Assembly: GCA_015179045.1 (NCBI GenBank)
Contig: WHUZ01000038.1
Span: forward strand, 1-64,000
Length of the DNA: 64,000 nt
Direction of reading: 5' to 3'
DNA from: Kalaharituber pfeilii
Taxonomy: Eukaryota > Ascomycota > Pezizomycetes > Pezizales > Pezizaceae
Shown: positions 1 through 12,029 of the stretch, piece after piece
Position numbering within the stretch: the first letter of the stretch is position 1
Layout of the letters: each line of letters begins with the position of its first letter
Notes under the pieces: generated by a model
Databases searched by the model: none
Seen by the model: only the letters and a program-made list of their open reading frames with translations
What the model was told of the DNA's origin: nothing
Made by a program: the position numbers and the translations under genes

Positions 1-1171
1 TCACTGTCATATTTATTCAATTTAGAACTGTCTAGCATGCGAAGACACGAGTCAAAAATCAGAATGGATGAAAAAACATCAACTCGATTGTAAAACTTGA
101 CACAACCGTTGGAAAACCTTAAGATAGCTACAGTAGGGTTGGCCGATTCAGGCTGCTTAGATCGACGGCCCTGTAAAGATCGAACGCTTGGTGGAGTATG
201 CCGCTGCCGTAACAAACACATTTAGACACGGGAGCAATAGTGAGTGTAAACAACTCACATGACCTTTTTTTTGTCATCTTTTATACCCCAGCGGTAACCC
301 CTCAGTTGCGGTGAGTTTTCACTGTTTAACGACTCATGAACGCTGATCTTTTATAAGTGTCCTTGCTTTGAACATTGCGATCCTGTTGACCTTTACCAAG
401 CTTGTGCTGAAGTCTAGATATCGAGTTGATTTGTATGTAGTCGTAACACCATTCCGTGACTATAATATGAGAAGACTAGGTGCAGGCTTCAAGAATCGAT
501 CAACTCAGCAGGCGTCTCATGTTCACTATCGCAGCCTGACATCCAACACTTAATATTTCCCACTATACTAATCCCGCAGAGACAATCTCAAAATGTACAA
601 GTCCAGCCTGCACATCAGGACAAAATACCACTCACAGTGTCACTGATGACTGTGATTCAAGCTTGGGCGCCGTTATAATAGTACACAAAAGCAAATACAG
701 TTTCATTATGGTAAGTTAAACGATCTGCCTTAGAGTCATACCATTTCTTCCCTCTTGAGCACTAATGAAACGCATCAAGAACTTCAATTCTAATCTTGAA
801 TGAGATGATTTACTCATGCAGTCATCATTACTCACACCCATGGTCTTCGACTTAACTTTTATCAGTCTTTGAGATTCCCTACACCGGCGGTGGGGTGTAT
901 TCTGCACGTAATAAAATGTGTGAACGTGTTATATTGGGGGAAAAATGTGGGCGCAGCATGGCTAATGATATTGCTTTGAAAGAAAAAAAGAAAAAAAGAA
1001 AATTTCTTGGGTCATTGTTTCTCTCACTTTAGTCAATGTTTTGGTATCAGATCGACAACGGACGCGAATTGGGTGGTTGGGATTCTGCGTGGATGGCAGG
1101 TGGGGTAGTGGCGCATAAACCTTAAACATGGGTGGTGGGATGATCGTTAGAGTGGGGGGATGCCGCGGGGT
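1..1171. other. Spacer left of the TIR element, no gene seen
   Basis: No reading frame here resembles a known family. The frames present are short, lack spliceable continuation and overlap on both strands. An A-rich run with interspersed G lies near 980-1000. Nothing else can be supported. Confidence 0.6.
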
Positions 1172-1173
1172 TA

Positions 1174-4100
1174 GTCTCATACCAAGCCCCTAGGGCACTC
1201 TCCGAGCGCAGCGGGGCCGCGCATTGGCGTTTACTGGGAATGACTCTTCGCGTTCAATTGCAACGCCATGAGACGATGCGATGAGAAATGCTAAATATGG
1301 CTGACGGGCTAAATCGAATAGTTCAGGGTGCAGAATTAAGGACCCCAACCAATAATATGACCCGTCATAGGCCTGCCTTTGAGAAGACCATCACGTCATG
1401 CATGAGAAATTGCGCAATACGATGCAGCGTCAGCATGGGTGAATCGACTTTGTCTCAAGATCTTGGGACAATATTAATTCCCATCCTAGCTATCATATTG
1501 TGATGTACCGATACGCATGAGACGAAAGGGAGTACGTCAAAAGTCCTGCTTGGTTTCATTTGGCATTACTTATATGCATGGAAGTATACAATTCTTCACT
1601 AATTTATGTTTCCACAAAGATTCCAGTTATATCTCGTTAGAATGTACCATGAACCTGCAAGCATGTTGCAAGCTCCTTCCTAGCAATAGACGTACTCAGT
1701 ACATCTCTGTACATGATCCAACATTGCGCAAACATGAACTCATACTCAATTCTCTGCGGGGGGTAGTGCAACAAGACTACTCAATTCTGCTGTTTCCAGC
1801 CCCCGCCAGCACCAAAATCGCTTAGGCTTTCCCGACTATCAGTTGCGTTTCCATGATCAAATGACGACATCCATGTTGGCAAGAAAATGCCTTAGTATTT
1901 CATCACCCAAGCGTAAGCATGACAATTGTGTAATCAATTGCAGTCCTTTAGACAGCTGCACATTCACCACACCCTTGTACTTGTTCTTATCCTGAGTCAT
2001 CAATTCTCCATATGTTAATAAATAAGTCATCAACGACTTGTGATGTTGTATTCGAAATAAATGTTTCAAGTATTTTCGTGCGTTTTAATGTCAGGAGGCC
2101 TAGGCTTTCTATGTAATAGTACTTAGTAAGTGGCTTGGTAAGTACTTTTCCGTCCAGTTGCTTAGTTTGGTTGCACCGACCCTCCGACCGTACTACCAGT
2201 TGCTTGAGCGGATACGGTCCTGTAATGGTACTGGCCAATTGGCAACTTCCGATAATGGTAACAAACCATTGTAGAAATATACTACACTGCTCTTGGGCTT
2301 CGGATCAGGCACCGAGACTGCCGTTCTCCCAAGCGACATCGATAACATTGAAGGTCCCCTGTACCCGGGATTTGTACTAACTTTAGAGCTGTGACGAAGA
2401 ATACTGTACCTTTGATGCTGATGCGCAATTTCACTCAGCGAGGAATCGCATTTCTCCGGAGAAAGAAATCGAGAAAGTGTGCCTTCTAATTTGTCTGGAT
2501 GACCTTTTGGCGATAGTGGATGACTTCCCATAGTCGCAAATTCACAGATTCACACCACACTCCAGTTTCTCAAATCTGGTGGCACCCATCACCCCTGCGC
2601 AGATTCCATAAGACAAACAAAAGAGGTTAGGCAATGTAATATTAAAACTGCATAGATTGTAATTTGCATATCTAACCTCAACACCAAAAGATTAAAATGT
2701 AACCTCCCTCATATCTACCCTGTGATATATGTCTATGCCGAAATATTTCCACTCATACAGATGATAGGTTGGAAGAAGCTCTCTTGTTAATTATTTGCTT
2801 AAGTCTATTGGGTCTTCAAACTAAGTGACAATGATGAAAGCGACTTTATTTGACTCAAGCAGCATTACGAAGTGCTATAAAGTCATAGCTGTATGAGCGG
2901 TGGGTGTAGATAGTTTTGCATGCAATGATACGTACATAAAGTACTTACCTTTGTAGTGGTGCTGGCGTATGATGCTGACAAACCTGAAAATCAGGCGTCT
3001 GAGAATTTTATTTCCTTGTTGTTATGGGAGTCGGGACTGGAACGGAATTTGGACAAGGAACCTGAGTCTGTGAATCTGCGACTATGGGAAGTCATCCACT
3101 AATCTGTTCTGTGTTGTTCTATGGAGCGCTAGACTATACTTACCTCAAATACGGTTAACGTTCCACTGCCAATCGCAGAAGTCTTATCGAGCAAGAAGTG
3201 ACGGTGTGTGCAGCTGTCATGAGATGAGAAACCTCTGCCAAGCGAAAATTTCTCTCGCTCTCCAGACACAAGCAAACTCGATTCAGCTACATTTGCAAAG
3301 AGAGTAACCGCATCTGCTCCCTATTGATCGATCAAATACTTGAGTCGCGTGCTGATGGAAGCATCCAAAGTCATATCCAATGCCACACAGTGAGCTAGTG
3401 AGCTGCCGAGTAGTGCATTTCAGAACTGCGTATGATGGATTTCCCATATATTCCATCGTGGCTTGCTTAGAATGCGTGCTATCCTACAGTGTTGTAAATG
3501 CTCTAATGCTGCTCGGCTACACTTACAGTAAAGTCTATTCCTATTAGATCTTGACTAAATTAGACCTAAAACTCAAGAACTTCGACCGTAACATCGATAA
3601 TAATACTGGAGACCGAGAACAAAACCTTGTGTCACAGTATATGTATATAGGCGAATCAACTTATATTTGGTGGGTGCATTATGTGTTTAAAACTCAGGAG
3701 ACATCTGTATTCCATGGATGGCAATAAGGGGCCCTGCTCTTGAGTGGCAAAGGAATGATAGCCCTGATTGAAAACCACCCTTGTACATAAACTCGTGAAG
3801 GAGGTGTGAATAGTAAGTGTACTACAGCTGTTTCGACCACATTCCCATGACAGATTTCCTAAACCACCTGCTACAACTCGTAGGCGACATATACTACGTC
3901 AGAGACATTGTGGGCTTGCCTGTGGGGTGTGGCCATGCCGCAGGAAAACCGTTTGACGTAATTTGGTGAATACTAATTACTAGGCTTCAACACAAGGAAT
4001 GGAAATAGAAGTTGTGGACAATTTTGCTGAAGATCTTACTCTATAGCCAGATGAATCAGTACATAGTTAGTCATCAAAACGGAGTCTTATACGGAAAGGC

Positions 4101-4608
4101 ATTTCTCCGTTTATATCATTTCTGTGGGAATTGAGGGGCATGTACCCTGCACGGCCATCACTGCACGCCCACACCACCGAGAAATCTCGTGTGAAAAGTT
4201 CTTTTTCTCGAGCCTGAGGTTCGATCCAGCTCCGTGGTTTCAACCTTGCTTGTACAATAGGCCATCCGCACTTGTATGTACAACCCTGGCATTTGCATGC
4301 ACTAACCGTGACGGCTGCTTATCTCCGTCGCGTTCATCCTCCGTTGCGCATATTCGCAGAAGCAGCAGCTCTCGGATCAGCGAGTCTATTAATTTCAACC
4401 GGCCGCGCATACGCTGTTGAATGTGTGGGGTAATAAGTCTAGATACAGGCAATGGTTTCGCTCTAATTTAATTAAACGTCGCTTCATTCTTTTGACAGCC
4501 AGTGGATGCCGCTTTGAGGTGTGGTCCTCACATTCAACAACTCAGCAGCACGCTCTGCAACAGCTGCAGAATGTCGCTGATAGGCTAGTTAGGGGCTTGG
4601 TATGAGAC
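1174..4608. mobile_element. 3.4-kb TA-flanked inverted-repeat element, non-coding or decayed
   Basis: The left end reads GTCTCATACCAAGCCCCTA from 1174. The right end is its exact 19-bp reverse complement, ending at 4608. Both ends are bordered by TA (1172-1173 and 4609-4610), the target duplication typical of Tc1/mariner and Fot1/pogo transposons. I found no transposase in the interior; the longest frames are about 100 codons and unlike any DDE family I know. A 35-bp inverted repeat (2514-2548 and 3067-3101) lies inside. The same terminus, with about 45 bp of subterminal homology to the left end, recurs at 14896-14942, and a shorter copy sits at 6510. The pairing of these two ends into one element is an inference: they could belong to separate decayed copies. 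Confidence 0.5.
2514..3101. repeat. 35-bp inverted repeat with a 518-bp loop
   Basis: The arm at 2514-2548 is the reverse complement of 3067-3101 with one mismatch. The shared core includes GGATGACTTCCCATAGTCGC. It may be a small nested MITE or a hairpin-forming part of the surrounding element. No clear target-site duplication was identified. Confidence 0.55.
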
Positions 4609-6086
4609 TAGCTAATAGGCATTCCTGCAGACACAATTATGCACAGCCGCATGGCAGCGCATCTGTATCTCTAAGCTTTTTCCAACGTTTCCTGGCTCTC
4701 TACACCCTCCAACCCTTCGCCTCAGGCTGATCGTTCATCGTTTTAATCCTGAGGCTCTGCTCATAGGAAGTTTAACAAGGTTGCAACGCCGAAATAAAGA
4801 TGTGCATCTGCACACGCTACCTACATATCCATGAAGCACAGTGGCAATCGCCTCATGAGAGTGCAACAACCGTGCATCAGTGCTGGCGCAGGGCTGCAGA
4901 GATACAGTACATGAACAGGACAGTTAAATTGAGAAGTGCCGCGCAGATTCCTTTCGTCCAAACAAAAGAGGCATCTGGTGGTGTAACGTTGAGATCGAAA
5001 ACCTCAAGTTGCATGTACAGGCCTGCCAAGACCAGACCAACCCGTTTTCAACCACAACTACCTGTTTAGGTAGCCCAGCCTTGTGTCAGGCTTCACACCT
5101 TAAATCCAAGCCGTCGGAAAAATGGACATGCGGCCGATAATGATATTGCAAAGGGTCCATGCTGCCTGACACATGTCAGTGCTATGTCGGCGGCTACAGA
5201 TATACGAATTCCGCGCTGGAGATAAGTGGAGATAGCAACCGTTAATTCTGGCGCTGGGGATGATCCGACTACGTGCCGTGGACATCACGTTCGATTACCA
5301 ATACGAAGAGATCATGGCTGTGGACTGGTAATCTTCTATACAGTTGTAACAATAATTTCCGGTAAACAGTCCTGCGGATGGAGGCCAATTAACTGGGCCA
5401 GTGAGCGCTCGTACGAGCTGTACAACTTGAGCTTGTAGCCTATTCTCTCCATGCACTTTTTCTACACCAACAAACAGAGGCTAGAAATCAGACAGTAGTC
5501 CAGAGGGAATTATCCCATAGTCACGTCACAGACCCACTCTCACCAGGAGTCAGAAGACAAAATCCTGAATAACCCATGTTTGGAATTCTCTAGATACTTA
5601 CATAGATGGTGGCCTATGCGGCGGTCGTCCCTGTCACCGCCTCCCCGGCCTTGGCCCCGGCCCAACACCTGCGACGATCTACAACGCCGGGCCCCAGGTC
5701 TAGGCGTAGATCTACACTATGTAGTACTTGATTATCTTCCTTCTCAGAATATTTCTATCGTCCGAAATATTTATATAACGTGATAAGAAACCCCAGAATC
5801 GTTCCTCTTACAAAGCAATGCGGCGTATTGCAGTTGTAGGCACCCCAGGCCCGGCGATCGGTAACCCTTACCATGCACATGTCGTACATAAGTATCGTGG
5901 GGTGGTCGAGCAAGCGAGCCGCGGTGCCGCGGTGCTGGTCCCGTTGCGACGACGGCCAAGCGCTCTGGAGGACTCTTTCCTAGCTGCCTGCACGGTTGCT
6001 GATCCCGTTCAAATTGCCAGTTCTCCTACAAGACACTGCAGTGCAGGTCTACCCTACGAGACTATGTCTACCCGCCGATTTCAAAT

Positions 6087-6118
6087 GGCATGATTGAACC
6101 GTGGCATGATTGAACCGT
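6087..6118. repeat. Tandem duplication of a 16-mer
   Basis: The unit GGCATGATTGAACCGT occurs twice head to tail without mismatch. This looks like a recent slippage or short duplication event. Confidence 0.8.
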
Positions 6119-6509
6119 AATTTACTTTTTAGATTAAAATGCTTAAACAATCTCGAGACTGATATTTAAGCGACAGCCGTGGTCTCAAGCATTTACACAT
6201 GGGTCCAATAATATATCCATGGAAATAATACTACGTAATGCGTCACATCTCGAACGGTGGTCCGCGAGACAGTAAGAGCATGCGGGAGGTAATGAGAATT
6301 ATTGTCTGTATGTATCCAGTGGCTGGTACATGATTGCTTTACAACGACTAAGTCACAGGAAATCCGTTCTGATGAATTCATGCGTCTGTTCTCATGTTAT
6401 TCGTCTGGATCGAAAGGAAATAATCAAATATATTGCTATCCAACCATACAGAAATTTAGTACTATTAGACAAATTTACCGAACACAAAGCCACTGGCCGC
6501 CAGACATTA

Positions 6510-6528
6510 GTCTCATACCAAGCCCCTA
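6510..6528. repeat. Orphan TIR, left-facing end of the GTCTCATACC element family
   Basis: The 19-bp terminus GTCTCATACCAAGCCCCTA is present in full and preceded by TA (6508-6509). The sequence inside it resembles the right end of the 1174-4608 element only weakly. No partner was found nearby; the next inverted copy is at 14924-14942. Confidence 0.6.
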
Positions 6529-6785
6529 GCCAGTTATGAAGACAGAGTGCCAGCAGAAATTGATATCAATAAAAATGGAAAGGAGAAGTACAGGCCGCGA
6601 AATGCAGAGACCGGAAAAAATGCTACTGTCTGCACAAACCCTCTATCGCATGCATATTAAGAGATAAAACAAAGACAATACAGTTTACTTGTCACAAACA
6701 AAAATAACAAAAGTAGAACCATGCAGAATGATAATAATAAATGTTAGATAAACAACCAATAAGAGGAAACATCCCATGCAAAAAG

Positions 6786-7336
6786 TTATCCTAGCAAAAA
6801 AAAAGAAAAAAAAAAAAAAAAAAACCTATACTCTGTGCAGCTCCCATACAACAAGAAAGCCGTTTGTGTGTAACCACACCCGTTCAATACAGGGAATATC
6901 AGCAAGGCATTTCCACCTACACTGAACAAGGTTATATTCATACCGCTGGACTTCGTAGGGCTGGATAAGCGAGAAGGAGTCAAATTGATCGCAATTGGGC
7001 CTGGAAAGGTAGAGATAGCTGTGATCTTCTCCGATGTTGCTTTTCCGTAGCCGCAGAAAGCTACGCCGTTGTATATCACTGTCGAATGGCTAATGAAAGA
7101 AGAGTGTCCGAGTTTTTCAAAGCCTCTTCAAATGGAGCGAACCTTGATGAGTCAAAGATCAAATATCGAGTTCTCGAGCTGACATCGAATCCATCTAGTG
7201 AGGTTCGCGAGGAATATGCAACATGTTGTTCCGGAGCAGTAAGGGTGAATCCAAAGGAAAGCTCATTAGCGATTTCTGGCTCCAGCAACCCGATGGCGCG
7301 CAAGGAGAGATCTGAATGGTGGATCGCACCACACAT
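6786..7336 (-). other. Unidentified minus-strand open region, possibly a decayed gene
   Basis: Two minus-strand frames follow each other almost without gap. The upstream one (7076-7336) runs for 86 codons. The downstream one (6786-7079) continues for 97 codons in another frame before ending in an A/T tract. Both have mixed, non-repetitive composition. Together they could be a broken gene or two exons, but I recognise no domain, and no clean donor/acceptor pair joins them. Chance open frames remain possible. Confidence 0.2.
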
Positions 7337-10300
7337 AATGCATGCAAGGTGGATACTAGGATCATGGGGCCCGAAGCCACATTTTTTCTACATGTCAAGA
7401 TTGTTAGTTGTAAAATAGCAACATCGTACATTTGAAGGGGATAAAATAATGATGACATACGCAATACCACATGGCTATCTTTATGATATAGAAGCTGTAA
7501 ACGTTCGAAGAGTTAAAGATGAAGGGAGCGCTGTAGGTTGGCCGAGAAAGTTGGACGGCTAGTAGATCGAGTAACTAAAGAAGTTGTATATATAAAGTTC
7601 AGTATGAGACGTAGAACTTCGTTTTGAGCCCAGGTATTTGCTATTGTTGTGCTGTATCTATGTGGGATGATATTCAGTGGGGACAGTTGCCCTTATATAC
7701 TTGAATCCTCGAGGTATCTATGAATCAACTGCAATGTGCAAGACTCGTCTCAGTTTTGTGGCCACCCCAGGTCATTGCATCAGAACCTCAGGCAGCTTGA
7801 AACATTGTAGGGTCAAAATACCTCTCCCGAATCAAAGAGCAGTCCATCTTTCGTGCCGGGTGAGGATGTCACTGGCGAGCAAGCGCTGAAGCCCAACCAG
7901 GGGTGCCGTGTAGAATACAGATTCCACACATTTCCACTGGCATGCACAGCCGACCGCGGTAATTCATCTTCCATCTAGCCTATCAGAATAGCGCTCTTAT
8001 GCTAGGACATATATTGCTCTTCTAGACGCCATAGCCATCCCCGTATTCTTTAATAGACAATGCCACTAGGTTAGCCAGCAATGATACACTCGGCAAGCAA
8101 GTATGACTGGTTTCACGTCAGAATGTTAATCTGCTGCGAATTGAATGGTGATGTATGACGGGTAACCAGAAGCTAGGATGTGCATGCGTCTAGAATTGAG
8201 CTCTACTCTCTCTTGCGAGGGCTTCATTGGGCCCAAGAACGCATCCTCATCTACCCCGGAGAGAAGTAGGAAATGATGGAGTGCCTTGGCATGATGTAGA
8301 GCGGAGTGATACCTGAGCAGGGCAGTGTAAACTGTGGCTTAAGCAGCGGTGTACGTATGACGTTGCAGCTCGGAAGTCTTCCAGATGCATTAATTTTTCC
8401 TTAAAGTTTATTGAAGACGAAGTTGGATTGTCTTCTAGGTAACAGCGTTGAGAAAATCGTTCCCAGGCCTATGATTGGCCACTATCCAGGCATGTAGCAT
8501 CACCCCTCACCAGTTATGGTATATAAAACTTGCGGAGTGCAGCATTGAGGGATCGAAGAGTCATAGCCGTGCGACATCATGAGGCTCTGAACTGGGCTCT
8601 ATAGGCGCCAACACCGAGAAGTGATGATGATGTGCAAACTTGTTGTGGTTAAGAGATGGCTATAAGTCGGTACCGTCAAAACGCGGCAGCGTGAAGAACC
8701 AAATGTGGAAGGCTGGTGAAGGATTGCAAACTAATGACTCGAAGCACCCTTGAGTGAGCACCGGGTATGTTGCCAGCAGCAAGAGACATGAGATGCGCGC
8801 GGGGCAAGCATGCTCACTCAACAGGATGCCAATTGTACGTCGAATGCACAATTGCGCACAGTGCCAAAACGGCAACATGTTATGGCAACGGGTCTGGGGC
8901 AACAGGAGCCGCAGCGCCAAGCGGCCCCCAGTCCCAGCTGCAGTGCTGGCGCATGCTGGGCCGGCGATGCAGCACTCGAGCAGCGTTCAGCTGAGATGGC
9001 CCTTGTGATGAGCAATTGCTCATCCTCAGTGACCGCAAGTCCTGGCTTGCTGACTAAAGGGAACAACCACAGCATCCGCATGCGAACGGCAGAGCATGCA
9101 TGCAGCGCTGCTTGGTGCTTGCGCCTGCGCCTGTCGTCGGCGCGGGCATCTAAGCTTTCCTGCTGCTCAAGGCTGCTCCCGAAAAGCCTCCAACAGACCG
9201 GGCTGGTGACCAAAGCCCGCCAGTGCACCTGTAATCTACCTTCATGCCCAGTGCGAGCAGCAGCACCCGATCGAATTGCTGGGGCATCCCTGGGACACGA
9301 TTATCGTTAAAGTCCACGTGAGCCTATGCTCATGGGTAAATTGCGGCAACCAGAAATATTATTTGTCTATCCTGTCCGCTGGGCCATGTGCAGCAACAGC
9401 AAGTGCATCAGTTGAGTCTAGAAGCCTACCAAATGAAGTTCTCGTAACGGAAGCTTGCACTTCACCGGTTGTCTCCATTAAAGACATGACGATAGGGTAG
9501 AGTCGGAATTTCAGTCAATAACTGCCAGACCGCTTTCGAGCTTCTAGAAGCAATAACGTACTGATTGGCCAGGATATAGCCATGCCTGTTACTACGAGAA
9601 ACTCGTCGATCGACAGGAATCCCTGATAAGCAATTGAATGGTTCATGATACCAATGCAGCGAGTCGCAATAACGCCAGTATCTGTCATTTATTTCTGTAG
9701 AAAGTATAATCAAGCAATTGAACGTTGTACATCTTCAGCAGTTATTCAATTGCGCAAAAGCTGGCAGCACTGCGCACTCTCGGTGGCGATATTGGTTGCG
9801 ATAGATGTCACAGCCATGAAGCCTCCTGTTCTCGTGCCCAGACTCTTGAGGCTCCCAACTTGAGACCACCCAGGCTTCATTATTTTATTGACCGCCTACT
9901 GGTTGCCAGGGGTGATCCGGGGCCAATGTGCAATAGTCTCCGCGCAAGCAAGCGTGCAAAGCAGCTTGTTGCCCAAGGCAGTCCCTTGGTAGTGCTGTTG
10001 AACAGTAAACGGGAAACGAAAAGGCTGCAGTAAGATAAGACGGGTCAGTCAATATGCAAGCAGCGGGGACGCTGGAAAACAGTAAGCAAGCCCTAGAAAC
10101 AAGGCCAAATTCAAACCAAGAAACTCCTGATGACTCCGAAAGTATACAAGTCCAAATGCTAAACCTATGTCCGATATAAAATTGAATAAAGTGCAAATTA
10201 GGCTTCCCGACGACGCCACAGTTCAACGCGGAATTGAACCTTTGATAGGATGGATTTGCCGAGTAATTATGTGTATGCGCTTCAAGTAGTGTGAGCAATA

Positions 10301-10353
10301 AATCATAGCACTGTTTGGGAAACAGAAGTAGAAGAAGCGTTTAATCTGCCTTA

Positions 10354-11390
10354 TTATATGGCCGCATCTAACCATTCCTTCCAGTAAACACATTTTGATG
10401 CGCTGACTGGGCCACCCTCTTCGCAAAGAGCAAATACGGGGCATCTGCCACAGGGAGCCTCCGTAAGCCCATTGGCACTGTCTGCTTCCTTAGCCCCTCT
10501 CACTGACTTGTACGCCGTTCCTCCTAGAACTCGCTCGATTTTCCCGTCAAACACCAAGACATCCAGCAGCGCGCGAATGTCTTGCTCTCCCAAATCTACT
10601 TCGGTTAAATCTGTGTTTTTCACCCACTGTGTAATCTGTGACAACGAGGGATACCCTGTATATGATGCCGGATATGGAACGGACCGTGGTTGATTGGAAG
10701 TAGGTTTTGGAAAGGAGCGTGACTGGATATACTTTTCCAGAGCAAGCAACAAAGAATCGATGAACTCAGCATCAAGCTCAGCGTCCGTGAACCAAGGGCC
10801 CCCAGTAACATCTATCGATGGCTGTAGGTCATACAGCATGTAAATTTTGCGTCCTGGATTCTAGTTTTGTAAAGTGAGCATGATGGATTTGCCTAATCGG
10901 TTCTTCGAGATCAATAATATACCTTAACAGATTTAATACATTTAATGAATCTGCGGTTTTCCAGGCTCTTCAAACATTTGGTCAATACTGTTTGATGTTG
11001 ATTGGTTCGTGATTTCAGAACCTTTGTCCATATACCCTCTCTTCCCGCAGCTTCAATATGCTCATATATGATAAGTTCATCGCTTGATAGTGCCCCCAGT
11101 CTAAGGTAGGAAAATCAGCATCATCAGTCCCGCTACCTTGAGGGCATTGCCACATACTTGCCAACGACCTCTTTGCTGACCACCTTGAACACTGTATCCC
11201 GCCCTTGCATCATGATTTTAAATAGTCCTTCATTGAGCAAGTAATTTATGACATGCTGGGCGTCACTGGCCGATGCCAGCCGTGCGTCCATCTCTTGAAT
11301 CTGATGGGAGTGAAAAAGGTGATTTGGAGGCTCTTGTTGACATCGAGAATAAACTTTTTCCGCGAGGGCCGGGACATCGAAGCTCGCCAT
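10354..11390 (-). CDS. RPC34: DNA-directed RNA polymerase III subunit RPC6 (RPC34/C34)
   Basis: This is the RNA polymerase III subunit that contacts TFIIIB and helps open the promoter in the nucleus. Three exons assemble cleanly: 11158-11390, 10923-11100 and 10354-10860, with introns of 57 bp (donor GTATGT) and 62 bp (branch CTCAC), giving 305 residues, close to the family length. The N-terminal winged-helix region begins MASFDVPALAEK. The middle exon carries the second winged helix (SSDELIIYEHIEAAGREGIW). The third starts NPGRKIYMLYDLQPS, a family hallmark followed by TGGPW. The C-terminus holds Cys274, 277, 283 and 294 with spacing C-x2-C-x5-C-x10-C, the iron-sulphur ligand pattern of the C34/RPC39 family. 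The start is the first ATG of the homologous region; upstream in-frame codons are not conserved-looking. It is divergent from STI1. Confidence 0.93.
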
Positions 11391-12029
11391 TGCTGCTGTT
11401 ACCTTCCTCTGTCTAGAACGGTCCTGCTTAGTCGCCTTCGCCCCTGTGTATTGAGTATTGCTAGTCTCCGTAACGAAAGAATATTGCAACAAATTTTGAG
11501 GCAGGTGGATGCTTTCAAGGGCCGGGCTTGGCGGCACGGCTTCAGTCTCTTGGCGTCCCACGTGCCCAACATGCAGGCAAGTAGCTTGCAAGATGGCTTC
11601 ACGGTGAGAAGAACTCTTACCCTTCAGGAATGGCTGCATTCAGCTGCCAGTAGAGCTCACTGGAGGGATCGAAACATCAGGCAGCTTGGTCTGCGCTTGT
11701 TTTCTGAGTCGGTACTGCTATCGCTGCGCATCCTTGAGATCGCTTGCGCCGACTGTCAGGTGAGCGTGTTGGCGGGGCGTGGGCCTAATGTGCGCATTTC
11801 TGTTTCTCGCTCGGCCTAGAACATTCGATGGAACCTACAGGTGCGTCCTCCATATTTCTGTGGCTACCTCCTCCAGACAATCTCTTCGTCACCCCCGCCC
11901 GCATCACTTGAGTCAGGGAAATAGGCTCGCCTTCTTCAAGATACTAGGACATCTCGCCCACGACTGTTCCTTAGTGTTCACGTTTAAGATTATTTGTTGG
12001 AGCGATACTTGAAATCAACGGCTATAACC
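11391..12029. promoter_or_regulatory. Divergent promoter between RPC34 and STI1
   Basis: The 639 bp between the two start codons must carry control elements for both genes, which are transcribed away from each other. An nGAAnnTTCn unit (AGAACATTCG, 11818-11827) and two TTC triplets 10 bp apart (11967 and 11977) resemble heat-shock elements. Yeast STI1 is under heat-shock factor control, so such sites would be expected, but each match is short and could be chance. Confidence 0.4.

Larger units (their letters stand above)
4611..10353. other. Gene-poor spacer with GC-rich island and orphan TIR
   Basis: No gene can be recognised. The stretch contains a perfect tandem duplication of a 16-mer (6087-6118), an orphan TIR end at 6510, an A-rich run near 6800-6825, an unidentified minus-strand open region (6786-7336) and a GC-rich, CAG/GCA-rich island at about 8770-9290. 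The island is open in several frames on both strands, which points to composition rather than coding. Confidence 0.5.

Noticed and set aside
4212..4228. GGTTCGATCC resembling a tRNA B box
   Set aside because: The flanking sequence does not fold into an acceptor stem or anticodon arm and no A box lies at the right distance.
8754..9310. Overlapping 80-166-codon frames in the GC-rich island
   Set aside because: Open on both strands, no recognisable motifs and no splice structure; explained by high GC and CAG-like composition.
11391..11639. Extending RPC34 upstream of MASFDVPAL to a longer minus-strand frame
   Set aside because: The upstream codons do not resemble the family and would run into the shared promoter; the ATG at 11390 gives the usual N-terminus.
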